Origin: CAYSAQ01 sp964429235
Lineage (GTDB): Bacteria > Margulisbacteria > Riflemargulisbacteria > GWF2-35-9 > DYQY01
Direction: 5' to 3'
NCBI GenBank assembly: GCA_964429235.1
Contig: CAYSAQ010000001.1
Span: forward strand, 1-64,000
Length of the DNA stretch: 64,000 nt
Below, piece by piece: positions 7,484 to 15,320 of this stretch (positions within the stretch are counted from its first letter, which is position 1; every line of letters starts with the position of its first letter). Both the position numbers and the translations under genes were made by a program. Under the pieces are notes generated by a model. It was given only the letters and a program-made list of their open reading frames with translations. It did not search any database and was not told the DNA's origin.

Positions 7484-8884
7484 ATGATTGATGGTAATTT
7501 TGAAGCAACTAAACTAGGTGAAGACAATGGGGACCCTTTTAAGACTGAAGCCCCAATAGACAATGAAAATATAAGAGAAAATCTTTCCTTAAAAGGAACA
7601 ACTCTAGGTTCGGAGAGTGAATTCGAACAGTCATTAAAAGAAGCAGAAGTAGCTCCTGCAGTAGAAGCAAAAAAAGAAAATAAACCTACAAGAGGAAGAC
7701 AAGAAAAAGTAGCTGAAGTAGAAGAAATGTACGGAATGCCACTTAGAGACTATATTCCAGGAGAACTTATGACTGGAACTATTATTACAATAGAAAGAAC
7801 TGGTATCTTTGTTGATATCCAATTCAAATGTGAAGGCTTCGTATCAAACGAAGAACTAAACATGTCTCCATCACAAAAAGAAGAGCTTAAAGTTGGTGAC
7901 GATATCAGATTAATGCTTGTTCAGCTAGAAACAAAAGAAGGATACACTATCCTTTCTAAAAAGAAAGCTGACTGGGAAGGCGCATGGGATGACGCTTATG
8001 AAGCTTCTAAAAATGAAGAAATTGTTGAAGCAGAAGTTGTAAGTGCTGTAAAAGGTGGACTAGTAGCTAACTATAAGAACCTAAAAGGATTTATCCCTGC
8101 ATCACTTGTTAATAGAAATAAAGATGAACATCTGAAGTCTTTTGTTTACAAAAAGATTAAAGTAACTCTTATTGAAGTAGATCATAAACGTAAGAAAATT
8201 ATCATGTCTAACAAAGCAGCTGGTGCTGCTGCAATAGAGCCTAAGCATCTTGAAGCTTTAGCAAAGATTGAAGTTGGTCAGGTTCTTAAAGGCAAAGTAA
8301 CTAGCATTAAAAACTTTGGCGCATTTGTAAATATTGACGGCATTGAAGGTCTTATCCATATCTCAGAAGTATCTTGGGATAGAATCGATAAAGTAGAAGA
8401 TGTTGTTAATGTTGGTGATGAAATAGATGTATTTATACTTGGTGTTGATATGGATTCACAGAAAGTATCACTAGGTCTTAAACAACTTACACCAGATCCA
8501 TGGGAAAGCGTTGCAGAAACATACCCTATTGGAGCTATTACAACTGGCACAATCAATAGACTAGCTACATTCGGAGCTTTTGTTAAGCTTGATGATGGAC
8601 TAGAAGGTCTTATTCATATCTCAGAACTTAGTAGCGAACATGTAAAAAATGTTGAAGATGTAATTAGTGCTGGTGATAAAGTAACTATAAAAGTTCTAAG
8701 AGTTATTCCTGAAGAACAAAAAATTGGCCTTAGCTTAAAACAAGCTGGTGAAGAAGTAGCCGCTATTTCAGAAGAAATAGAAGTTACTGAAGCTCCTGTA
8801 GTAGAAGTAGCAGTAGAAATTACTGAAGAACCTGTTGCACCTGAAGCTGTTGAAGAAGAAGCAGAAGGAAAAACAGAAGCATAA
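7484..8884 (+). CDS. rpsA: 30S ribosomal protein S1
   Basis: 466 residues with four S1 (OB-fold) RNA-binding domains: about 90-160 (GTIITIERTGIFVDI), 175-245 (AEVVSAVKGGLVANY), 260-330 (GKVTSIKNFGAFVNI) and 345-415 (GTINRLATFGAFVKL). Domains 3 and 4 carry the canonical GLIHISE signature. Acidic tails flank the core (about 80 residues at the N-terminus, 45 at the C-terminus). The four-domain form is shorter than the six-domain enterobacterial S1. It binds mRNA at the ribosome. A strong AAGGAGGA precedes the ATG. One base separates it from der, so the two are co-transcribed. Confidence 0.93.
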   Translation: MIDGNFEATKLGEDNGDPFKTEAPIDNENIRENLSLKGTTLGSESEFEQSLKEAEVAPAVEAKKENKPTRGRQEKVAEVEEMYGMPLRDYIPGELMTGTIITIERTGIFVDIQFKCEGFVSNEELNMSPSQKEELKVGDDIRLMLVQLETKEGYTILSKKKADWEGAWDDAYEASKNEEIVEAEVVSAVKGGLVANYKNLKGFIPASLVNRNKDEHLKSFVYKKIKVTLIEVDHKRKKIIMSNKAAGAAAIEPKHLEALAKIEVGQVLKGKVTSIKNFGAFVNIDGIEGLIHISEVSWDRIDKVEDVVNVGDEIDVFILGVDMDSQKVSLGLKQLTPDPWESVAETYPIGAITTGTINRLATFGAFVKLDDGLEGLIHISELSSEHVKNVEDVISAGDKVTIKVLRVIPEEQKIGLSLKQAGEEVAAISEEIEVTEAPVVEVAVEITEEPVAPEAVEEEAEGKTEA

Positions 8885-8885
8885 C

Positions 8886-10283
8886 ATGGCAACTCCCTCA
8901 ATCCTGATAATCGGGAGGCCTAATGTTGGTAAATCTACATTATTTAATTGGCTAAGCCGACAAAGAAAATCGATAGTACATGATTTCCCTGGTGTTACCA
9001 GGGATCTCATTTTCTCTTACTGTCAGCATGAAGAGAAACAATTCATTCTTATAGATAGTGGTGGTATTGGCATGGACGATTCTGTAAAAATTACAGAGGA
9101 TGCTTTCCAGCAAAAAATAGAAGAAGTCGTAAAAGAAGCTATAGATACTTCTGACTATGTAATATTCCTGACTGACTCACAAGAAGGACTTAATCCTTAT
9201 GACAGAGTTATTGCTAACCAACTTCGACCATACAAGGAAAAAGTATTAATAGCAGTAAATAAAACAGAAAATGAAGGACAGCAAATGTCTGCTGGAGAAT
9301 TCTATAAATTAGGAATAGAACCATTATTTTATATCAGTTCCACACAAGGTATAGGCATAAACGATATGATGGAACATATTTTTGATCAGTTACAATTAAA
9401 AAGAACTAAAGCTCCAAGAATGGATGATGAAAATTTAAAAAAAGTAAGTATAGTTGGCAGACCTAATGTAGGAAAATCATCTATCTTTAATGCTATCGCA
9501 GGTGAAGATAAAACAATAGTAAGTGATGTATCTGGAACTACCAGAGATAGTGTAGACCATCTTATTACTTATCATAAACGACCATATCTTTTCATAGATA
9601 CTGCAGGGTTAAAGAAACGTAACCAGCACACTAAGGATGCAATAGACTTTTATAGCTATGTAAGAACAATTAAAGCAATAGCAGACTGTGAAGTATGTTT
9701 ATTTGTTATAGATGCTTCTGCTGACTCTATATCTAACCTAGACAAACATATTGCTGACCTTATTTTAGAAGAAGGCCGAGCAATGATTATCCTAGTCAAC
9801 AAATGGGACAAAGTAGAAAAAGATACAGGTTCGATGATTCAGTATACAAAATATATATATGATCAGCTTCAGTTTGCTAGCTATGCGCCGCTTATATACA
9901 CGTCAGCGGTTACTAAACAAAGGCTTATTAATGTTTTCGACACTATAGATGAGATACATAAGAATTTCACTAAGAGAATCTCTACGGCTAATATGAACAA
10001 ATTCCTTGCTGATCTTAAAGGAAGACCGGGATTTGATTCTGTTTTCAAAACTGACGGTAAAATATACTATATGTCACAGGTAGAAAGTGCTCCTCCTAAA
10101 TTTACATTATTTGTAAACAACAAAGCTCATTTCAAAGTGAACTTTACTAGGTTTATAGCTAAACATATCAGAGAACACTTTGGTTTTGTCGGCTGTCCAA
10201 TCGAAGTAAACTATAAAGAAAAAGATAAAGAAAAGTATAAATACCGAAGAAAAAGACAAGTAACCTCTTATTCTAAGAAATAG
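8886..10283 (+). CDS. der: Ribosome-assembly GTPase Der (EngA)
   Basis: 465 residues with tandem GTPase domains. Domain 1 has GRPNVGKS (residues 9-16), DSGG and NKTE; domain 2 has GRPNVGKS, DTAGLK and NKWD. A KH-like C-terminal domain follows (about 360-465, ending in a basic tail). Der acts in maturation of the 50S subunit. The reading frame runs back into rpsA, but the ATG at 8886, one base after the rpsA stop and behind AGGAAAAACAG, gives the canonical N-terminus. Confidence 0.95.
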   Translation: MATPSILIIGRPNVGKSTLFNWLSRQRKSIVHDFPGVTRDLIFSYCQHEEKQFILIDSGGIGMDDSVKITEDAFQQKIEEVVKEAIDTSDYVIFLTDSQEGLNPYDRVIANQLRPYKEKVLIAVNKTENEGQQMSAGEFYKLGIEPLFYISSTQGIGINDMMEHIFDQLQLKRTKAPRMDDENLKKVSIVGRPNVGKSSIFNAIAGEDKTIVSDVSGTTRDSVDHLITYHKRPYLFIDTAGLKKRNQHTKDAIDFYSYVRTIKAIADCEVCLFVIDASADSISNLDKHIADLILEEGRAMIILVNKWDKVEKDTGSMIQYTKYIYDQLQFASYAPLIYTSAVTKQRLINVFDTIDEIHKNFTKRISTANMNKFLADLKGRPGFDSVFKTDGKIYYMSQVESAPPKFTLFVNNKAHFKVNFTRFIAKHIREHFGFVGCPIEVNYKEKDKEKYKYRRKRQVTSYSKK

Positions 10284-10318
10284 CTTTTTTTATTCCCTAT
10301 TCCCATTTGGCCTTGAAT

Positions 10319-10412
10319 CTGAATACTCAACTGTTTGAGCTAGTATACTTTGTTATGATTTTATGAGAATTGTGCTCCACGCCTGAGTGGTTCGAATGAA
10401 ATTATCCAAAAG
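10319..10412 (-). repeat. 94-bp structured element, copy 1 (after ftsZ)
   Basis: On the minus strand this starts 1 nt after the ftsZ stop. It is 83% identical (78 of 94, no gaps by hand alignment) to 37893-37986. It forms CCAC-tcaggc-GTGG, flanked by imperfect long arms (CTTTTG... with ...AACAAAG), then a second hairpin CTCAA-acag-TTGAG. In copy 2 the first stem is CCCC/GGGG: an A-U pair replaced by C-G with the loop TCAGGC unchanged. It lies between the convergent der and ftsZ genes. RNA element or dispersed palindromic repeat; function unknown. Confidence 0.7.
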
Positions 10413-10413
10413 A

Positions 10414-11673
10414 TTAAGCGTTTTGTTTAAGACTCTTCATTTTTCTAAGAAAAGCAGGAATCTCGATATCATTACCGAAGTCATCATCGTCATCATCCGC
10501 AGAACCTTCAATAGTTTCTTCTGCTTCAATAACAGGATCATCATCTTCTACTGGTTCAGCTGAAAGAACAGCAACCTCATCTTCAGCAACTACTTCAGTC
10601 TTTAGTTTAACTGGATCTTCTTTTTCTATAGTTGATTTACTAAGAAAACTAGGTCTTTCGATATTAACATTATCTTTTTTAGTAATCTCATATGGAGCAG
10701 AAACTATTCTTCTATCATCTCTAGCTTTTAGACTAGGCTTAAATCCAGTTGCAATAACAGTAACTACTACTTCTTCTCCAAGATCTTCATCAATCCCAGC
10801 ACCCCAAATAATGTTTGCATTAGGGTCTACAGCATCATAAATAATATCTGCAGCTTCGCTAACTTCCATCATAGAAAGACCTTCACCACCAGCTACATGG
10901 ATGATAACACCAGTTGCACCAGTAATAGACTCTTCTAATAATGGACTACTAATAGCAGCTTCTGCAGCTTCAACAGCTCTTTGATTACCACTGCTCTTGC
11001 CAATACCAATCATTGCAGAACCAGCGTCTTGCATAATTTTCTTAACATCTGCGAAGTCTAAGTTAATTAAATCACATTTTGTAATAAGTTTAGAAACACC
11101 TTCCACTCCTTGTAAAAGAACATCATCAGCAATAGAAAATGCATCTTTAAGTGGAGTAGTCTGTTCTACAACTTGTAATAACTTATCATTAGGAATAACT
11201 ATTAAAGCGTCTACTTCATCGCGCAATTTATCTATACCAGCATTTGCTTGTTTCATTCTTACTGGACCCTCAAACCTAAATGGTTTTGTAACTACTCCAA
11301 TTGTAAGAACTCCCGCTGCTTTAGCAAGCCTAGCAACAGTAGGAGATGCACCAGTACCAGTACCTCCACCCATGCCACAAGTGACGAATAACATATCTGC
11401 ATCACTTACTGCTTCTGCAAGGTCATCTTCACTTTCTAAAGCTGCTTTACTCCCAGTTTCAGGATCGGCACCTGCACCAAGTCCTTTTGTAATACTTTTA
11501 CCAATATGAAGAATATTCTCAGCTAGAGTGCTACTAAGTGATTGCGAATCAGTATTTATTGACCAAAACTCAACACCATCAAGTCCCATACGGACCATTC
11601 TGTTAACAGCATTATTACCACCGCCACCGACTCCGATTACTTTTATTCTTGCAAATTGTTTTATTTCATCCAT
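10414..11673 (-). CDS. ftsZ: Cell division GTPase FtsZ
   Basis: 419 residues. The tubulin-type GTPase core has GGGGNNAV (17-24) and the signature GGGTGTG (102-108); an acidic, probably disordered linker (about 330-395) follows, then the C-terminal peptide IEIPAFLRKMK that docks FtsA. It polymerises into the Z ring at midcell. CGGAGTG precedes the ATG. It is the last gene of the division cluster, 53 bp after ftsA. The tail beyond FLRK (MKSLKQNA) runs straight into the 94-bp element and may partly derive from it. Confidence 0.97.
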   Translation of the reverse strand: MDEIKQFARIKVIGVGGGGNNAVNRMVRMGLDGVEFWSINTDSQSLSSTLAENILHIGKSITKGLGAGADPETGSKAALESEDDLAEAVSDADMLFVTCGMGGGTGTGASPTVARLAKAAGVLTIGVVTKPFRFEGPVRMKQANAGIDKLRDEVDALIVIPNDKLLQVVEQTTPLKDAFSIADDVLLQGVEGVSKLITKCDLINLDFADVKKIMQDAGSAMIGIGKSSGNQRAVEAAEAAISSPLLEESITGATGVIIHVAGGEGLSMMEVSEAADIIYDAVDPNANIIWGAGIDEDLGEEVVVTVIATGFKPSLKARDDRRIVSAPYEITKKDNVNIERPSFLSKSTIEKEDPVKLKTEVVAEDEVAVLSAEPVEDDDPVIEAEETIEGSADDDDDDFGNDIEIPAFLRKMKSLKQNA

Positions 11674-11726
11674 GACACACTCCGATTGCTAAAGATTATT
11701 CATCACCTATACTAAAGTATATCATA

Positions 11727-12923
11727 TTAGAATAAATCCTCAACTACCTTAAATACCTTAGAAAATAAAGATCTCTTGCCAGAAGAAGTATCATATAAAA
11801 ATATCTCATTATTTTGAGAATAATGAACATTACCAACTGCATAAATATGTTCTGGGTGACTAGAAATAGAAGAAACATCATATTTATCCATTTGCCAGCG
11901 TGAAGAAAGGTATTTATCGGCACCTGAAGGATGCCCCTTTCCTAACAATAAAAGCTTTGGACAATTGTCTATATTTGCTTCAACATCGATCTCTGCTTCA
12001 ATCATACCAATGATTTCATCATATCTAGCCTCAACTACTTGATTAATCATTTTCCTAGAATAATTCATCTCTTTATAGACTACATTCTCTTTTGCAACAT
12101 CTGTTTGTAATGATGAATAGGTTATCTTCAATCTCTCTGCATCCGACATTTTTGTCTTAAAAACATAAGCCAAATCTCTAGTAATTATCTCTCCACCATG
12201 TGGGATAGAAATAAAGTCCTGCAATGCACCACTTTTTATATAATAAGCATACGTAACCTCTCCACCCATATCTATACAAAAGATATCTTCACCCTTATCT
12301 TTCATACTAGCTGTGTTCAAGAAAAGATTAATGAATGATAACGGAGGCGCGATAAATTTACCTAATTGCATATTAAGGGAAGCAATAATGCTCTTAAACT
12401 GTTCATAAATAAACTCGTTATATGAAACAACAAACAAATCCATAGAAAGCTCAGTGCCGCTCTTACCTACTGGATCTTTTACTTCTTTACCATCAATACG
12501 ATATACAAGTGGAACTGTATGTAAGATAACACCGCTCTTATATCTATCTCTTGCTTTGTTTATTAGCTCTACCTTATGATCATGGTCTACCATGTTGCTG
12601 TTTATAGGCATAGAAACGGGTATTATCCTGGAAGAGTAATGGCTCATTGGCAAAGTAACCAACACTTTACGCTCTACAATCTTAGTATCATCAACTTCTC
12701 CATCTATTCTATTAAAAGAACGGATAATAAAGTCACGAAACTGATTAAAATCTAACATTTTCTTGGTAAGTGGCTCTGGGTAACGAATTCTTAAATAATC
12801 AAGCACCCTAAAATCATGTTCATCCAACATCTCATTCTTAGAAATCTTAAGAGTAGTTGTACCAAAGTCCAGACCATAAACGACATTATTTATATTTAGC
12901 TTTGTGTTTTTAACTAGCATCAT
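11727..12923 (-). CDS. ftsA: Cell division protein FtsA (actin fold)
   Basis: 398 residues. The N-terminal phosphate-1 motif is VYGLDFGTTTLKIS, with IFCIDMGGEVTYAYY as phosphate-2 and a further nucleotide loop near LLLLGKGHPSGA. The last residues (LFSKVFKVVEDLF) form an amphipathic helix typical of the FtsA membrane anchor. It tethers FtsZ filaments to the membrane. The start overlaps the previous gene by 4 bp, so translation is probably coupled. It is divergent, but its position between ftsQ and ftsZ makes the assignment firm. Confidence 0.9.
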   Translation of the reverse strand: MMLVKNTKLNINNVVYGLDFGTTTLKISKNEMLDEHDFRVLDYLRIRYPEPLTKKMLDFNQFRDFIIRSFNRIDGEVDDTKIVERKVLVTLPMSHYSSRIIPVSMPINSNMVDHDHKVELINKARDRYKSGVILHTVPLVYRIDGKEVKDPVGKSGTELSMDLFVVSYNEFIYEQFKSIIASLNMQLGKFIAPPLSFINLFLNTASMKDKGEDIFCIDMGGEVTYAYYIKSGALQDFISIPHGGEIITRDLAYVFKTKMSDAERLKITYSSLQTDVAKENVVYKEMNYSRKMINQVVEARYDEIIGMIEAEIDVEANIDNCPKLLLLGKGHPSGADKYLSSRWQMDKYDVSSISSHPEHIYAVGNVHYSQNNEIFLYDTSSGKRSLFSKVFKVVEDLF

Positions 12924-13486
12924 TTACCTCGATTCTGATTATAACATAGAACCTTCTCTATATCTTCAGATAGCTCTTCAAGAGAAGAATATACAAAATC
13001 GTAATCTTTTGATGGAAGTTTTTTACTGACATCAATCATAACCCGAACTGCTCCGATATTTGTGCCAAATGCCATATCTGACATTGTGTCACCTGCCATA
13101 TATAAATCGGAACCTTCTACTTCTGGAAACATATCTACCGCCTTTTCATACATTCCTCTATTAGGTTTTCTGCATGTGCATCCTGTATTCTTTAGATGAG
13201 GACAATAAAAGATACTATCAACACTGCCATCTGCATCATAAATATCATCTATCATCTTCCTATGGATAACAGTCAAGTCTTCTTCAGACATTAATCCTTT
13301 ACCAACACCTTGTTGATTTGTAACTATAAATATACGATCAAATTCTTTACTAAACTTACTTATTGCATTTAAAACTCCAGGAAGAAACTCAAACTCTGAA
13401 AGTGTTTTAACATAATCAGCGATTAACCTAACATTAATAACGCCATCTCTATCTAAAAATAAAACCTTCTTCTTTTCACTTTTCAC
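12920..13486 (-). CDS. gmhB: HAD phosphatase, D,D-heptose 1,7-bisphosphatase type
   Basis: 188 residues of the HAD superfamily in the histidinol-phosphate/heptose-bisphosphate phosphatase group: nucleophile motif FLDRDGVIN (Asp12, Asp14), VTNQQGVGKG, a Cys/His zinc loop (CPH...CTCRKPNRGM) and GDTMSDM. In LPS-making bacteria GmhB makes ADP-heptose precursor; the exact substrate here is not proven. The in-frame start is the GTG at 13486; a TGA lies two codons upstream. That GTG sits inside a four-copy heptamer repeat (GTGAAAA). Its place between ftsQ and ftsA, where mur or other division genes usually sit, is unusual. Confidence 0.82.
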   Translation of the reverse strand: MKSEKKKVLFLDRDGVINVRLIADYVKTLSEFEFLPGVLNAISKFSKEFDRIFIVTNQQGVGKGLMSEEDLTVIHRKMIDDIYDADGSVDSIFYCPHLKNTGCTCRKPNRGMYEKAVDMFPEVEGSDLYMAGDTMSDMAFGTNIGAVRVMIDVSKKLPSKDYDFVYSSLEELSEDIEKVLCYNQNRGK

Positions 13487-13500
13487 TTTTCACTTCTCAC
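13473..13500 (-). repeat. Heptanucleotide tandem repeat over a start codon
   Basis: Four units on the minus strand: GTGAGAA, then GTGAAAA three times. Each unit carries a GTG, but because 7 is not a multiple of 3 only the third is in frame with the HAD phosphatase. A unit gained or lost upstream of this GTG changes spacing; one lost downstream changes which GTG is in frame. Confidence 0.75.
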
Positions 13501-13509
13501 TTTTCCGTT

Positions 13510-14250
13510 TTATCTTTCATACTTCACCACCGGATGATTAGGATACCTTACGTCTATATAAACAGCATCTGCCTTCTTTTCTTTAACTTCTTCAAACAAT
13601 ATCTTAAATACTGACATCTTCTCATCAACACTATTCATATCTCCTATTTTAATATCTAATAGGTCTCCAGTCATTACTGTAATATTCTTTTTATTACTAA
13701 CATCCACTTTTATACTATCAGATTCTAATAAATATAAAAATTTCTTTAAAATTGATTTCAAAATAACAATATACTCTTCTGGTAATTTATCTTTATTCTT
13801 CAGCAATTTTTCATCAATACCTGTCAGAATAGGCATTTCAACAAATGTAGGCATATCAAAGACTTGCCCCTCTTCATCTACATTTAGGATTACTCCATTA
13901 TCATCAATCACATAATAACGCGGATAAAAAATAATATTAATGAAGGGTTTCTTCTCTTCAAGAGTTATCACTAACTCTTTTGTAATAATGTTTTTCCTAA
14001 TCGTCACCCTTGCTAACTGAGGTATTTCTTTCTCTAGCTTATAACTGAGCCTTGAAGCTGGAAAATAAAAAATGTTATCACCATAATCAGCTGTTGATGT
14101 CCTAGACAACACTCTATCATCTGAAACAAAAAAGCCACCCTCAATAACGATTTTCTCAATAGTCCAAAACTCAGATTTAGATGCAAGCCAAATAAAAATT
14201 ATAGAAAATGCTGCTAGTGTAATTATCAGCAGATGTTTCCTGTTTAACAT
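13510..14250 (-). CDS. ftsQ: Cell division protein FtsQ (POTRA)
   Basis: 246 residues. One N-terminal transmembrane helix (about 5-24), then a POTRA domain (about 30-100: FWTIEKIVIEGGFFVS...LEKEIPQLARVTIRK) and the FtsQ/DivIB beta domain with YVIDDNGVIL. It is an inner-membrane divisome scaffold protein that links early and late division proteins in the periplasm. It overlaps ddl by 7 bp. The gene and its position are the standard ddl-ftsQ arrangement. Confidence 0.88.
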   Translation of the reverse strand: MLNRKHLLIITLAAFSIIFIWLASKSEFWTIEKIVIEGGFFVSDDRVLSRTSTADYGDNIFYFPASRLSYKLEKEIPQLARVTIRKNIITKELVITLEEKKPFINIIFYPRYYVIDDNGVILNVDEEGQVFDMPTFVEMPILTGIDEKLLKNKDKLPEEYIVILKSILKKFLYLLESDSIKVDVSNKKNITVMTGDLLDIKIGDMNSVDEKMSVFKILFEEVKEKKADAVYIDVRYPNHPVVKYER

Positions 14251-15137
14251 ACAGACTCTTTCATAATGAGAGTTATTAGTTCATCAATCTCAATACCTGC
14301 TGCCTGCGCTTGTGCCGGCAAATCACTGGTCTCTGTCATTCCTGGAGAAGTGTTTAATTCTAAAACAAACGGACCCTTTTTTGCATCTAACATAATATCT
14401 ACTCTTACTGCGCCCCTACACCCGACAGCATCATAAGCATGTTTTGCTATTTTCTTAACAAGTTCTTCGTCAGCCTCATTTAATACTGCTGGTAAAACAA
14501 ATTCTGTCATGCCTTTTGTATACTTTGCTTCAAAATCATAAAACCTATTCTTTGGAACCAACTCAAGTACAGGAAGAACCCTCTCTCCTATCACACTAAC
14601 AGTCAATTCTTTACCAGTTATAAAGCTTTCTGAAAACAAATGACCATAATCCTCGCTTAGTTTAGAAAACTTCTCTACGGCCTCTTCTGCATTATCTGCT
14701 ATTTCTATTCCAATACTAGAACCTTCTAAAGCTGGTTTAATAATTATTGGATATTCTTTTATTTGGGATAAATCTTCTACAGATTCTAATTTAACATAAA
14801 TTGGAGTAGGAATATTTTGAGCTTCTAGCATTCTCTTAGTTTTTAGCTTATCGAAAGCAATAGCTGAAGCTTCTACGCCGGAGCCAGAATATGGAAGCCC
14901 CATTTTTTCTAGTTTAGATTGTATCGTTCCATCTTCTCCACCTTCACCATGTAATGCAATATATGCAAAATCAGCATCTTTAGGTATTTCTACGAACTCG
15001 GTATCTACTTCAATTACTTGATAACCTGACATAAGTAATGAATCCGAAACATTTTGACCTGAACGGATGGATATTTCTTTTTCGGAAGATGTTCCTCCCA
15101 TTAAAACTACTATTTTTTTTATGTCTTCAAATTTCAT
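14244..15137 (-). CDS. ddl: D-alanine--D-alanine ligase
   Basis: 297 residues, ATP-grasp. The N-terminal motif is MGGTSSEKEISIRSG and the ALHGEGGEDG loop contacts the first D-Ala; ATP-binding residues are in KPALEGSSIGIE, and Mg-binding residues in VRVDIMLD and LELNTSPGMTETS. It makes the D-Ala-D-Ala dipeptide for the peptidoglycan stem. It is the short Ddl type usual next to ftsQ. A 183-bp gap with a palindromic repeat separates it from ftsI upstream. Confidence 0.95.
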   Translation of the reverse strand: MKFEDIKKIVVLMGGTSSEKEISIRSGQNVSDSLLMSGYQVIEVDTEFVEIPKDADFAYIALHGEGGEDGTIQSKLEKMGLPYSGSGVEASAIAFDKLKTKRMLEAQNIPTPIYVKLESVEDLSQIKEYPIIIKPALEGSSIGIEIADNAEEAVEKFSKLSEDYGHLFSESFITGKELTVSVIGERVLPVLELVPKNRFYDFEAKYTKGMTEFVLPAVLNEADEELVKKIAKHAYDAVGCRGAVRVDIMLDAKKGPFVLELNTSPGMTETSDLPAQAQAAGIEIDELITLIMKESVC

Positions 15138-15191
15138 AATTATATTTTATCTCTTTTTCTAACAAGCTTAAAGCCAATAAATTCCATATTA

Positions 15192-15304
15192 ATAACCCTC
15201 CGTCAGTCTTACGACTGCCACCTCCCTTGATAAAGGAGGCTATTTCAACAATCACACGCCTCCTTTATCAAAGGGGGAAAAGTCGCGAAGCGACTAGGGG
15301 TTTT
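15192..15304. repeat. Composite palindromic repeat, A plus B units
   Basis: Unit A: AACCCTCCGTCAG, hairpin GTCTTACGAC, then CCTCCCTTGATAAAGGAGG. Unit B: CCTCCTTTATCAAAGGGGG, hairpin GTCGCGAAGCGAC, AGGGG. It fills the ftsI-ddl gap in the division cluster; the pairs 26164-26275 and 40031-40162 have the same layout. Confidence 0.75.
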
Positions 15305-15320
15305 ATAGATAAAATTAAAT

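Noticed and set aside
8835..8885. Upstream extension of the der reading frame
   Set aside because: The extra 17 residues are read from within rpsA and the Lys/Gln-rich stretch is out-of-frame rpsA sequence; the ATG at 8886 gives the canonical Der N-terminus.
10381..10404. tRNA-like motif GGTTCGAAT with GCCTGAGTGG
   Set aside because: No acceptor, anticodon or D/T arms can be formed around it; it is part of the 94-bp element, and the other copy has GGCTCGAAT.
13473..13500. Short CRISPR-like repeat
   Set aside because: The units are 7 bp and contiguous with no spacers; it is a simple tandem repeat. No CRISPR array was seen anywhere in the window.
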